The notes: generated from the sequence alone by a model not told the origin. A stretch of 23,691 nt of DNA from Enterenecus faecium (GCA_018713215.1 DVFO01000059.1:1-23691); one strand, 5' to 3'; shown: positions 15,507 through 22,669, numbered from the stretch's first letter. Made by a program: numbers and translations.

Positions 15507-17546
15507 ATGCCCACCATTCGACAACTAGACCCCCATGTGGCCGACCTCATTGCCGCCGGTGAGGTGGTGGAGCGGCCCGCCTCGGTGGTGAAAGAGCTGA
15601 TGGAAAACGCCATTGACGCCGGAGCGGGCGCCATCACTGTGGAGATCGCCCACGGGGGCATGGCCCTCATCCGCGTCACCGACGACGGCTGCGGCATCGC
15701 CCCTGACCAGTGTCAGACCGCCTTTCTCCGCCATGCCACCTCCAAGATCTCCTCGGAGTACGACCTGGAGGCCATCGGCACCCTGGGCTTCCGGGGTGAG
15801 GCTCTGGCCGCCATTGCGGCGGTGTCCCGGGTGGAACTGCTCACCAACCAGGGCCAGGGGCTGGGCACCGCTCTGTCTCTGGAAGGGGGACAGCTGGTGG
15901 AACAGGAGGAGGCGGGATGCCCCAAGGGTACCACCATGCTGGTGCGGGACCTGTTTTTTAACACCCCTGCCCGGCTGAAATTCATGAAGAAAGACTCCGC
16001 CGAGGGTGCGGCGGTGTTCGCTGTGGTGCAGCGGCTGGCCCTGTCCCACCCGGAGCTGTCGGTGAAGTTCATCCGGGACGGCAAGCAGGAGCTATTGACC
16101 CCCGGAGACGGACAGCTGAAAAGTGCCATTTACGCCGTGCTGGGCCGGGATTTGGCCCTGGGCTTTTTGCCGGTGAAGGGGTCCGGGGAGCACATGGAGA
16201 TCTCCGGTTTTGTCTCCCTGCCCACCTGTTGCCGGGGCAGCCGCAGCTATCAGCACTTTTTCGTCAACGGACGGTACATCAAAAGCCGGGTGATGATGGC
16301 GGCCTTGGAGGAGGCCTACCGCAACCAGAAGATGGTGGGCAAGTTCCCCGGCTGTGTGCTCCACCTCACCGTGCGGCCCAACACCGTGGACGTGAACGTC
16401 CACCCCACAAAGACAGAGGTGAAGTTCCAAAACGAGCAGCAGGTGTTTTCCACCGTGTACCACGGGGTGCTGGCTGCTTTGAACGGGGACCAGAGCCGCC
16501 CCCAGGCGGTGGTGAAGTCGGTGCTGCCTCGCCAGGACACCGTAACCCCCAACCAGACCAGCCTCCACGACTTCACGGCGGTCACCGCATCTCATGGGAC
16601 AGTCACGACGCCCCCGGTGGCGGCGCCAAAACCCCAGGCCCAGCCCTCCACCTTCCGCCGGGTGACTCCGTTGGACACCCCCACGGTACAGGAGAAAAAA
16701 GCGGCCCCGGCTGCTTCCTCCTTTATCTCCCGGCCTGTGGTGCAGCGGACGGTGGTGGAGGAGAAGTCCGTCCAAGCCAGTGTTGCGGTGGAGCCGAAAC
16801 AGATTCCGCCCACCGTGGTAGAGGAGAAACCCCAGGCGGCGGCCCCTGTGGCAACCGCTCCCGCCCCTGCGGTGGAAGAGAAGCCCGCCCCGGCTCCCCA
16901 GGTGGAGAAGCCAGTGGAGGCGGAGATTCCCATCCCCGTGGTGGAGCCAGAGCCGGAACCCACCCCCGTGGAGGAGCCCCAGGAGCCCTGGGTGGTGCGG
17001 GGCGAGCTGTTCCACACCTATATCATGGTGGAGCAGGGGGACAAGGTGGTGCTCATTGACAAGCACGCCGCCCACGAGCGGGTGAATTTTGACCGCCTCA
17101 AGGCTCAGGACTACCAGCCCATGGTCCAGGAGCTGCTCCTTCCCATCACCATCACCCCCGGACCCCAGGAGCGGCAGGTGCTGCTGGACGGCCAGGAGGT
17201 GCTGGAGGGCTTCGGCTTCCAGCTGGAGGAGTTCGGGGCGGGGAGCATCGCCGTGCGGGCGGTGCCCGACTACCTGGAGACCGGGGACGTGGAGCCCACC
17301 CTGCTGGAGCTGGCCAAAAAGCTGCGCCTCACCGGTTGGGCGGACCCCAGCGCCGCCCGGGATGAGGTGATGCACACCATGGCCTGCAAGGCTGCCATCA
17401 AGGGGGGACAGCGCAACGACTCCCAGGAGCTGGAGCGGGTGGCCCAGAAGGTCATGGCGGGAGAGGTGAAGTATTGTCCCCACGGGCGGCCCGTGGCCAT
17501 CGAGCTGACCCGAGGAGAGCTGGAGAAGCAATTCAAACGGGCATAG
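15507..17546 (+). CDS. mutL: DNA mismatch repair protein MutL
   Basis: 679 residues. The N-terminal GHKL ATPase is intact: ENAIDAG (E33, N34), DDGCGI (59-64), HATSKI (76-81) and GFRGEAL (94-100). The C-terminal nicking domain is also present: DKHAAHE (518-524, the DQHA(x)2E metal motif with K in place of Q), ACKAAIKG (626-633), YCPHGRPV (656-663) and a terminal FKR. It is therefore probably a nuclease-type MutL, as expected in bacteria without MutH. Between about 335 and 490 lies a long Pro/Val/Glu/Ala linker with repeated VEEKP units. It lies 12 bases after dtd and 17 before the kinase gene, with GGAGGGG before the ATG. mutS is elsewhere, on the opposite strand. Confidence 0.98.
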   Translation: MPTIRQLDPHVADLIAAGEVVERPASVVKELMENAIDAGAGAITVEIAHGGMALIRVTDDGCGIAPDQCQTAFLRHATSKISSEYDLEAIGTLGFRGEALAAIAAVSRVELLTNQGQGLGTALSLEGGQLVEQEEAGCPKGTTMLVRDLFFNTPARLKFMKKDSAEGAAVFAVVQRLALSHPELSVKFIRDGKQELLTPGDGQLKSAIYAVLGRDLALGFLPVKGSGEHMEISGFVSLPTCCRGSRSYQHFFVNGRYIKSRVMMAALEEAYRNQKMVGKFPGCVLHLTVRPNTVDVNVHPTKTEVKFQNEQQVFSTVYHGVLAALNGDQSRPQAVVKSVLPRQDTVTPNQTSLHDFTAVTASHGTVTTPPVAAPKPQAQPSTFRRVTPLDTPTVQEKKAAPAASSFISRPVVQRTVVEEKSVQASVAVEPKQIPPTVVEEKPQAAAPVATAPAPAVEEKPAPAPQVEKPVEAEIPIPVVEPEPEPTPVEEPQEPWVVRGELFHTYIMVEQGDKVVLIDKHAAHERVNFDRLKAQDYQPMVQELLLPITITPGPQERQVLLDGQEVLEGFGFQLEEFGAGSIAVRAVPDYLETGDVEPTLLELAKKLRLTGWADPSAARDEVMHTMACKAAIKGGQRNDSQELERVAQKVMAGEVKYCPHGRPVAIELTRGELEKQFKRA

Positions 17547-17563
17547 CATAGGAGGAACACACC

Positions 17564-18481
17564 ATGGCCTATCAACTGGAGAAGATCAACCAGGCCGTTC
17601 GTGCCGATAAGTTGGGATTTATGGAGGAATGTGACCACCAATACCAGAAAAAAGTGGAGCAGGCCGCCGATCTGATCTGCAAAAATATGAAGCTGAGCCC
17701 CGTGGTGCTCCTCTCCGGCCCCTCCGGGTCGGGGAAGACCACCACCGCCCATAAAATCACCGCCGAGCTGCAGCGGCGGGGCGTGGGCACCCACACCATT
17801 TCCATGGACGACTACTTTGTGCGCCGGGACCCCAAGACCGCCCCCCGCACCCCGGAGGGTGAGATCGACTACGAGTCCCCGGAGATGATGGACTTGCAGC
17901 TGCTCAGCCAGCACTTTGCCCAGCTCACCCGGGGAGAGGAGATTCTGGTGCCCCACTTCGAGTTTGCCCGCCAGATGCGCAACGACAGCAAGGCCGTGCC
18001 GTTGAAGCTGGGCAAGGATGAGGTGGCGATTTTTGAGGGCATCCATGCCTTGAATACCAAACTCACCGCCGGACACCCCAACGCCACCCGGCTGTACATC
18101 TCCGCCCGCAGCAATGTGATGGACGGGGAGGTGCTGCGCTTCAAGGGCACCTGGATGCGGCTGACCCGCCGGGCAGTGCGGGACTTCAACTTCCGGGGCA
18201 CCGACATTGTGGGTACCCTGGACATGTGGGCCAACGTGCGCCGGGGGGAAAAGCTGTACATCTCCCCCTACAAGCACACCGCCCATATGCTCTTCGACTC
18301 GTCCCTGCCCTATGAGGTGTCGGTGATGGCCTGCTACGCCCGCCCCCTCATGGCGGCGGTGCCCCAGGAGAACCAGCGCCGCCATGAGCTTTTAGAGCTG
18401 GTGCGGGCCTTTGACTGGTTCGAGACCATCGAGCCGGGGCTGGTGCCGAAAGATTCGCTGCTCCACGAGTTTATCGGGTGA
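17564..18481 (+). CDS. Uridine-kinase-like P-loop nucleoside kinase
   Basis: 305 residues. The kinase core has Walker A GPSGSGKTT (52-60), a TISMDDYFVRRDPKTAPRTPEGEIDYESPE substrate-site segment and VAIFEGIHALN (F157-N163), typical of the uridine kinase/phosphoribulokinase family. An N-terminal helical extension of about 45 residues precedes it, and a C-terminal block (AHMLFDSSLPYEVSVM) is shared with the Clostridial nucleoside-kinase family. The TGS domain found in some longer homologues is absent. It probably phosphorylates uridine or cytidine in nucleotide salvage, but substrate specificity is not proven. It starts 17 bases after mutL behind GGAGG and is the last gene of the dtd-mutL operon; I see no strong terminator directly after it. 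Confidence 0.85.
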   Translation: MAYQLEKINQAVRADKLGFMEECDHQYQKKVEQAADLICKNMKLSPVVLLSGPSGSGKTTTAHKITAELQRRGVGTHTISMDDYFVRRDPKTAPRTPEGEIDYESPEMMDLQLLSQHFAQLTRGEEILVPHFEFARQMRNDSKAVPLKLGKDEVAIFEGIHALNTKLTAGHPNATRLYISARSNVMDGEVLRFKGTWMRLTRRAVRDFNFRGTDIVGTLDMWANVRRGEKLYISPYKHTAHMLFDSSLPYEVSVMACYARPLMAAVPQENQRRHELLELVRAFDWFETIEPGLVPKDSLLHEFIG

Positions 18482-18667
18482 GTATGAAATGAATAACGAA
18501 TAATGAATAATGAATAACTGTGGTGTGCCTGCGGCACGGATTTCCATAGATCGGGCGTAGGGGAGGGGCTTGCCCCTCCCGAATGTCCCAGGACAATGCC
18601 AGGGGAGTGGCGGGCCGGGCAAGCCACGGCCCCTACCACCGTAGAGTAGCTTTTCCCGCCTCACCCG
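18482..18667. repeat. Spacer with short A/T-rich tandem and a REPIN-like repeat
   Basis: Just after the kinase stop an A/T-rich stretch carries GAATAATGAATAATGAATAA (18501-18520 region), a short imperfect tandem. The GC-rich REPIN-like element at 18556-18637 follows, annotated separately. No gene is seen. Confidence 0.6.
18556..18637 (-). repeat. REPIN-like element, copy 1 (inverted relative to copy 2)
   Basis: Read on the minus strand it begins GGTAGGGGCC and ends CCCCTCCCCTACG, so the ends are inverted (GTAGGGG/CCCCTAC). Inside are two palindromes, GGGAGGGGC-AA-GCCCCTCCC and a degenerate partner of GGGCCGGGC-TT-GCCCGGCCC, separated by a spacer containing GCATTGTCCTGGG. The same arrangement in opposite orientation is at 20663-20743, next to a RAYT N-terminus. 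Confidence 0.85.
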
Positions 18668-18696
18668 TTGTAACAGAAAACAAACTGTGGTAAAAT
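18668..18696 (+). promoter_or_regulatory. Promoter of the Mrp/NBP35 gene
   Basis: TTGTAA (18668-18673), 17 bases, TAAAAT (18691-18696), with a TG extension at 18688-18689. It lies about 70 bases before the start codon, beyond the repeat. Confidence 0.7.
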
Positions 18697-18724
18697 AACC
18701 AAGCTACTTTGAATATGAGGAAAA

Positions 18725-18745
18725 AGTCTGCCCTCTGGGCAGACT
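18725..18745 (+). promoter_or_regulatory. Leader hairpin before the Mrp/NBP35 ribosome site
   Basis: A perfect 9-bp stem AGTCTGCCC/GGGCAGACT with loop TCT. It ends 5 bases before AAGGAGA and is inside the predicted 5' leader. It may affect translation or mRNA stability. It has no terminator U-tract. Confidence 0.55.
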
Positions 18746-18763
18746 GTATAAGGAGATGTTTCC

Positions 18764-19588
18764 ATGAGTGAATGTACCCACGACTGCTCCAGCTGCAGCT
18801 CCAACTGCGGCGAGCGTCAACAGCCCCACGACTTCCGCAAGCCCTGCAATGCCCACTCCCACATCAAAAAGGTGATTGCCGTGGTCAGCGGCAAGGGCGG
18901 CGTGGGCAAGTCCACCGTCACCTGCTCTCTGGCCGCCGCCATGGCCGCCCGGGGCAAGAAGGTGGGCATTCTGGACGCCGATATCACCGGCCCCTCCATC
19001 CCCCGTGCCTTCGGCATCCACCAGCACGCCATGGGCACCGATGACGGCATCCTGCCGGTGGAGACCGCCGGCGGCATCAAGATGATGAGCCTGAACCTGC
19101 TCACCGACAACGAGACCGACCCGGTGATCTGGCGTGGCCCCGTCATCGCCGGAGCGGTGGAGCAGTTCTGGACCGACGTGGTGTGGGGCGAGCTGGACTA
19201 CCTGTTCGTGGATATGCCTCCCGGAACCGGCGACGTGCCCCTGACCGTGTTCCAGTCCCTGCCCGTGGACGGCGTGGTGGTGGTCACCGCGCCCCAGACC
19301 CTGGTGGGCATGATCGTCACCAAGGCCGTGCGCATGGCTGAGATGATGAAGGTGCCCGTGCTGGGCCTGGTGGAGAACTACAGCTTCTTCCGCTGCCCCG
19401 ACTGCGGCGGCGAGCACCCCATCTTCGGTGCGAGCACCATCGACGCCCTGGGCGCCCAGCTGAACCTGCCTGTGTTGGCCAAGCTGCCTCTGGATTCCGC
19501 TCTGGCCCGCGCCATGGACCAGGGCACCGTGGAGGGCTACACCCCCAATCCCCTGGCCCAGGTGGCCGCCCAGCTGGACGCTGAATGA
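18764..19588 (+). CDS. Mrp/NBP35-family Fe-S cluster carrier ATPase
   Basis: 274 residues. A deviant Walker A SGKGGVGKST (42-51), the ILDADITGPSIPR switch region and VDMPPGTGD mark the Mrp/NBP35 subgroup of SIMIBI ATPases, which carry and deliver 4Fe-4S clusters. The paired CPDC (C211, C214) bridges the cluster between subunits in this family. An N-terminal Cys motif (C4, C8, C11, C15: CTHDCSSCSSNC) resembles the extra N-terminal cluster site of NBP35. There is no MIP18/DUF59 domain at the N-terminus as in E. coli Mrp. It has its own promoter, a leader hairpin and a downstream hairpin, so it is probably monocistronic. Confidence 0.93.
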   Translation: MSECTHDCSSCSSNCGERQQPHDFRKPCNAHSHIKKVIAVVSGKGGVGKSTVTCSLAAAMAARGKKVGILDADITGPSIPRAFGIHQHAMGTDDGILPVETAGGIKMMSLNLLTDNETDPVIWRGPVIAGAVEQFWTDVVWGELDYLFVDMPPGTGDVPLTVFQSLPVDGVVVVTAPQTLVGMIVTKAVRMAEMMKVPVLGLVENYSFFRCPDCGGEHPIFGASTIDALGAQLNLPVLAKLPLDSALARAMDQGTVEGYTPNPLAQVAAQLDAE

Positions 19589-19598
19589 CCAATGTTCC

Positions 19599-19626
19599 AA
19601 TCCGTGACGGTGCGCCGTCACGGATT
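19599..19626 (+). terminator. Hairpin after the Mrp/NBP35 gene
   Basis: A perfect 12-bp stem AATCCGTGACGG/CCGTCACGGATT with loop TGCG begins 11 bases after the stop. The following T-tract is interrupted (TGGCATTTTC). Confidence 0.75.
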
Positions 19627-19658
19627 TGGCATTTTCAGGAAAATTTTTTCTGGGGTGC

Positions 19659-19687
19659 TTGTTGCCCACGTCGAAATCTGGTATAAT
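19659..19687 (+). promoter_or_regulatory. Promoter of the HATPase gene
   Basis: TTGTTG (19659-19664), a 17-base spacer, then a perfect TATAAT (19682-19687) with a TG extension (19679-19680). The predicted leader is about 75 bases. Confidence 0.75.
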
Positions 19688-19754
19688 GGGTCATACTGAA
19701 CAGGCCCTGATTTTTCCAGAGAGAAATGGGGCTTCTTTGCATAGGATAATGGGC

Positions 19755-19762
19755 AAGGGAGG
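19755..19762 (+). promoter_or_regulatory. Ribosome binding site fixing a TTG start
   Basis: AAGGGAGG lies 8 bases before TTG 19771. The next in-frame ATG (19783) would be 20 bases away, so TTG is the better start. Confidence 0.6.
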
Positions 19763-19770
19763 CGTGAGGA

Positions 19771-20544
19771 TTGGAACGATGGATGTTGGAGAGCTCCACC
19801 GGGGCGCACATGGCGCAGCTGCGCATGCAGCTGGCCCAGATGACCGCCGCCAGTCAGCTGCTGGAGCAGTACGCCACGGATGAAAAGAGCCGCGCGTATC
19901 TGAGCACCATCAACCAAAGCGTGTGCCGCATGCTGCGCCTGGTGGGGCGGCTGGAGCTGGCACGGCGGCTCACCGACGAGGACGAGGTGCGCCTGCAAGT
20001 GGCTCCCTTGGATATTACCCGCTGGGGCACCGATTTGGCCCGGCGGCTGGAGGGCGCCTTGGCCGGGGCCAACGTCTCCTTTACCTGGGAGGTGGCGCCG
20101 GGGCTGTTCGGGGTGGCAGACGGCGGAATGCTGGAGCAGCTGGTGCTGGAACTGGTGTCCAACGCCGCCAAGACGGGAAGCCCCGTGAAGCTGACGGTGC
20201 AGCCGGGCACAGGGTCGGTGCGCATCACCGTGTCCGATCAGGGGCCGGGGCTGGACGCCCAGCAGCTGGCCACCCTCTTTCAGCAGCCCCCTCAGGAGGA
20301 GCAGGGCATGGGGGTGGCCCTGGCCCAACAGATTGCCCAGCTCCACGGCGGTCTGCTCATGGCGGACAGCAAGCTGGGCCGTGGGGTCCATATGGTGGCC
20401 CTCATCCCCCTGCGGGAGGGAATGCCCACCGGCCGCCTGGAGACGCCCCCGCCCCAATGGGGGGACAACGGGCTGGACCCGGTGCTGGTGGGGTTGAGCG
20501 ATGTGCTCCCCGCACAGTCTTTTGCCCCGGATACGCTGGGATGA
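19771..20544 (+). CDS. Orphan histidine-kinase-like ATPase (HATPase_c)
   Basis: 257 residues from a TTG start. The C-terminal half is a GHKL ATPase fold: N box ELVSNAAK (E127, N131), G1 box DQGPGL (156-161) and G2 box GMGVALAQQIAQLHGG (179 onward). The N-terminal half is helical (MAQLRMQLAQMTAASQLLEQYATDEKSRAYLSTINQSVCRMLRLVGRLELARR) and resembles a dimerisation helix pair, but the canonical phospho-acceptor motif HELKTP is missing; the only nearby His (H13) is in GAHMAQLRMQ. There is no membrane segment and no response regulator next to it. A Pro-rich tail of about 40 residues follows the ATPase core. It may be a sensor-kinase relative that signals without a standard H-box, or a degenerate kinase. 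The stop overlaps the start of the RAYT fragment (ATGA). Confidence 0.8.
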   Translation: MERWMLESSTGAHMAQLRMQLAQMTAASQLLEQYATDEKSRAYLSTINQSVCRMLRLVGRLELARRLTDEDEVRLQVAPLDITRWGTDLARRLEGALAGANVSFTWEVAPGLFGVADGGMLEQLVLELVSNAAKTGSPVKLTVQPGTGSVRITVSDQGPGLDAQQLATLFQQPPQEEQGMGVALAQQIAQLHGGLLMADSKLGRGVHMVALIPLREGMPTGRLETPPPQWGDNGLDPVLVGLSDVLPAQSFAPDTLG

Positions 20545-20662
20545 GCGGTGCGGAGCTGCCTCGCCGGAAGCGGATGCGGCTACCCAACTACGATTATGGT
20601 ACCGCTGGCTACTATTTTGTCACCGTATGCACCCAAGATAACCGCTGTGTGTTGGGCACGGT
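20541..20662 (+). pseudogene. Truncated REP-associated tyrosine transposase (RAYT, Y1_Tnp family), N-terminus only
   Basis: From ATG 20541 the frame reads RRKRMRLPNYDYGTAGYYFVTVCTQDNRCVLG, the typical first strand and helix of RAYT proteins (RK-x-x-RL-x-x-YDY-...-YFVTICT). After about 41 residues the reading runs into the REPIN-like repeat (from 20663), where the translation becomes repeat sequence (GAGLARP...) without the His-x-His metal site or the catalytic Tyr helix; the frame only closes at about 20921. It is therefore a remnant. The start overlaps the HATPase stop (ATGA), which could drive its translation. RAYTs are single-copy domesticated transposases thought to move REP/REPIN repeats. 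Confidence 0.8.
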
Positions 20663-20743
20663 GGTAGGGGCCGGGCTTGCCCGGCCCGTTGCTTTTCCGG
20701 CATTGTCCTGGGGGATTCGGGAGGGGCAAGCCCCTCCCCTACG
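20663..20743 (+). repeat. REPIN-like element, copy 2, at the end of the RAYT remnant
   Basis: Two perfect palindromes, GGGCCGGGC-TT-GCCCGGCCC (20668-20687) and GGGAGGGGC-AA-GCCCCTCCC (20719-20738), lie between inverted ends GTAGGGG and CCCCTAC. It aligns along its length with the reverse complement of 18556-18637, including the central GCATTGTCCTGGG spacer. Confidence 0.88.
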
Positions 20744-20783
20744 CCAGCAACGCAAGGAGTCGGCGGAAAAACGCAACACCAGC

Positions 20784-20826
20784 AAACGACCAGGAGCCTT
20801 CCATCGTGGAAGGCCCCTGGTCGTTT
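20784..20826 (-). terminator. Terminator of the minus-strand membrane-protein pair
   Basis: A 20-position stem AAACGACCAGG-A-GCCTTCCA (20784-20803) with a TCG loop and its complement (20807-20826). The one odd pair (20795/20815) is A-C on the plus strand but G-U on the minus strand, so the minus strand is favoured. The T-tract is longer on the plus strand (TTTTT), so it may act both ways. It touches the stop codon at 20827. Confidence 0.8.
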
Positions 20827-21237
20827 TTACCGGTATTTCCCTGTCCAGCGGTAGTGCAGGGGGTCAAAGAGCACCAGACCCAGGACGAAGAGGGCCATAT
20901 AGAGCACAAACATGGTGTTGATGAGGTACCGGGCGTACACCTCCCAGGCGGGCACAAAGAGGAGGGTGACCCCAAAGACCATGCCCAAGAGGGGCAGGGA
21001 GGTGAGAAAACGGAACAGGTAGTGAAACAGGGCGGTGAGCCGGGGCCGGGGGGAGATGTCCATGAGCCAGGGGAAGAGTTTCTCTCCGGGGGCCTGGCTG
21101 AGGTGGGCCTCCACATCCCGGAGGGTCTGCCCGGCGGAGGCCTCCGATAGCCGCCCAATCCAGGCGCAGCAGAACCGGCTCAACAGCCAGAATATGGCGC
21201 AGATGACGGTGTTGATGACAAACAGGGTGATATCCAT
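20827..21237 (-). CDS. Unknown small membrane protein
   Basis: 136 residues, not recognised. Three hydrophobic segments are visible: about 4-26 (TLFVINTVICAIFWLLSRFCCAW), 74-96 (FRFLTSLPLLGMVFGVTLLFVPA) and 103-123 (LINTMFVLYMALFVLGLVLFD). A soluble loop of about 40 residues (EASAGQTLRDVEAHLSQAPGEKL) lies between the first two. It ends WTGKYR. The gap to the upstream gene (21250-22383) is 12 bases, so the two are co-transcribed and probably act together. No catalytic motif is seen. Confidence 0.8.
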   Translation of the reverse strand: MDITLFVINTVICAIFWLLSRFCCAWIGRLSEASAGQTLRDVEAHLSQAPGEKLFPWLMDISPRPRLTALFHYLFRFLTSLPLLGMVFGVTLLFVPAWEVYARYLINTMFVLYMALFVLGLVLFDPLHYRWTGKYR

Positions 21238-21249
21238 AACAGAACCCCC

Positions 21250-22383
21250 TTAATGGTCGCTCAGATACCCCAAATTATTGAGAAACCACTTCATCCAGGT
21301 GGTGTCGTACTGGGGGCAGTAGACATAAAGGATGTTGGTGCCGTCCCGCACCACGACGCCATAGTCTCCCTCGGTCTCCTGGGTGTAGAGGGTGTAGCCC
21401 TCCCCGGATTCCTCGGTAATGTCCGGGTCCCGGGCGGCCACCAGCTCATAGAGCTGGTGTTGCAGTCCTTGGGCCAGATCCTTGGCCTGGCTCTCCTGGC
21501 TCAGCACCAGATACTCCAGGTGCATTCCCTCTTCCTCCACCAGAATGCCGTCAGAGAGGATGATGCCGGGGTAGGTGTCAGACAGCTGCCCCACGGCGTT
21601 GAGCGGGTGGAAGCCCTCCTGCTCCAGGCGGTCGTACATGGCCTGAGCCTCAGGGGTGCCTGCGGAAGTGGGCTGGGCCGAGGGAAATTCGGAGGGCTGG
21701 GTGGTGGCCTCCGGGGTGGAGGAGGACAGGAGGAGCTTGGAGGACAGCATGGGGAGGACCAGGAACACCAGTACCACAGCCACTACAAAGAGTTTCTGGG
21801 TGTAGCCCCGGCGGAAGCGGCGGCGCTGGGCCATCTCCGGCTCGGCGGCCTCAAAGGGCCCGGCGTAGGGAATCTCCTCGTATGGCTCCTCCGGGGTATC
21901 CGCTTCCTCCTGGTCGCTTTCCCGCTTGGGGCGGTAGGGCTTGTAGCGGGAGCTGTCGAAGAAGTCGGCGGTCTCCGCCTGGATGTACTTGCCGTACCGG
22001 AACCCCAACAGGGTGAAGATGGCCCACAGGACCAGCATAGCTGCGCCCAAGGCCCAGGTATATTGGTAGAGGCGAGTGGCGAAAATCACCATCACGCCCA
22101 CAAAATAGAGCTTGACGGGCAGGTTGGTGAGGGAGCAGTAGCGGGACATGGTGTAAAACTCTTTGGCGTAGCCCGAACGGCGTTCCATCCAGGCCCAGAG
22201 CTGGTCATGACGGTCGCGGTTGCGGTGCATGTGATTGTCCTCTGTCCGGGTCCACAGGTACATCTGAGCGTCCACAGGCTTGAGTCCGGCGGTCATGTAC
22301 AGGTAGCGGGAGAGAAGCTTGTCGGAGAGAAAGGACAGGGCGAACAGGACAAACAGAGAGATTAGAACGGGTTCACCAGGCAT
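21250..22383 (-). CDS. Unknown multi-span membrane protein with an extracytoplasmic C-terminal domain
   Basis: 377 residues from ATG 22383. An in-frame TTG at 22392 is rejected because AAAGGAGG (22396-22403) is only 3 bases from it but 12 from the ATG. There is one membrane segment near the start (LISLFVLFALSFLSDKLL), two in the middle (about 90-135: LPVKLYFVGVMVIFATRLYQYTWALGAAMLVLWAIFTLLGF), an acidic/basic cytoplasmic linker, a fourth segment near 205-228 (KLFVVAVVLVFLVLPMLSSKLLL), then a Ser/Thr/Pro stalk and an outer domain of about 130 residues. Between the first two segments is a His/Arg-rich stretch (DNHMHRNRDRHDQLWAWMERR). The family is not recognised. It is the first gene of a two-gene unit with 20827-21237. 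Confidence 0.82.
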   Translation of the reverse strand: MPGEPVLISLFVLFALSFLSDKLLSRYLYMTAGLKPVDAQMYLWTRTEDNHMHRNRDRHDQLWAWMERRSGYAKEFYTMSRYCSLTNLPVKLYFVGVMVIFATRLYQYTWALGAAMLVLWAIFTLLGFRYGKYIQAETADFFDSSRYKPYRPKRESDQEEADTPEEPYEEIPYAGPFEAAEPEMAQRRRFRRGYTQKLFVVAVVLVFLVLPMLSSKLLLSSSTPEATTQPSEFPSAQPTSAGTPEAQAMYDRLEQEGFHPLNAVGQLSDTYPGIILSDGILVEEEGMHLEYLVLSQESQAKDLAQGLQHQLYELVAARDPDITEESGEGYTLYTQETEGDYGVVVRDGTNILYVYCPQYDTTWMKWFLNNLGYLSDH

Positions 22384-22443
22384 GGCACTCAAAAACCTCC
22401 TTTACAGGTTAAGTTAAGAAATTCTGGCCATTTCGCACTTAAG

Positions 22444-22626
22444 AAAGCCCTCGGCAGAGTTTTCCCGCCTGCTGGCGGGAAAATAAATTAAAATCTGTTT
22501 TTTCCGGGGACATGTGCATCGGAAAAAACACTTCTCAGCCCGCCAGTGTGGAATCGGGTCGTCCTTTGACCCGATTATGCATGCAGCGGGCTGCATTTCC
22601 TCGAAAAAATGCTAGCATTTTTTCGA
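22444..22626 (+). repeat. Structured interspersed repeat, copy B
   Basis: The same five stems as copy A: TTTTCCCGCC/GGCGGGAAAA (22460-22469, 22474-22483); GTTTTTTCCG/CGGAAAAAAC (22497-22506, 22520-22529); CAGCCCGC/GCGGGCTG (22536-22543, 22586-22593) enclosing AATCGGGTC/GACCCGATT (22552-22560, 22568-22576); and TCGAAAAAATG/CATTTTTTCGA (22601-22611, 22616-22626). It lies between proS and the membrane-protein pair. Both flanking genes are on the minus strand, so its orientation to neighbours is opposite to that of copy A. Confidence 0.85.
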
Positions 22627-22633
22627 AATGCTA

Positions 22634-22669
22634 ACAGGCGTACCATGCCGGGGGACATGATACGCCTGT
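22634..22669 (-). terminator. Probable terminator hairpin after proS
   Basis: ACAGGCGTACCATG (22634-22647) pairs with CATGATACGCCTGT (22656-22669). The single C-A mismatch on the plus strand is a G-U wobble on the minus strand, so it fits the minus-strand proS transcript. No long U-run follows; the A6/T6 stem of repeat copy B comes next and could help. Confidence 0.65.

Noticed and set aside
16092..17549. 485-residue open frame antisense to mutL
   Set aside because: His/Gly/Leu-rich mirror of the MutL linker; no ribosome site or family.
17270..18385. 371-residue open frame antisense to mutL and the kinase gene
   Set aside because: Covers the opposite strand of two clear genes and has no recognisable motif.
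18495..18525. Possible CRISPR-like or satellite array (GAATAAT units)
   Set aside because: Only about three short imperfect units with no spacers.
22384..22443. Promoter for the membrane-protein pair
   Set aside because: No -35/-10 pair with acceptable spacing could be seen in the 60 bases between the start codon and the repeat.
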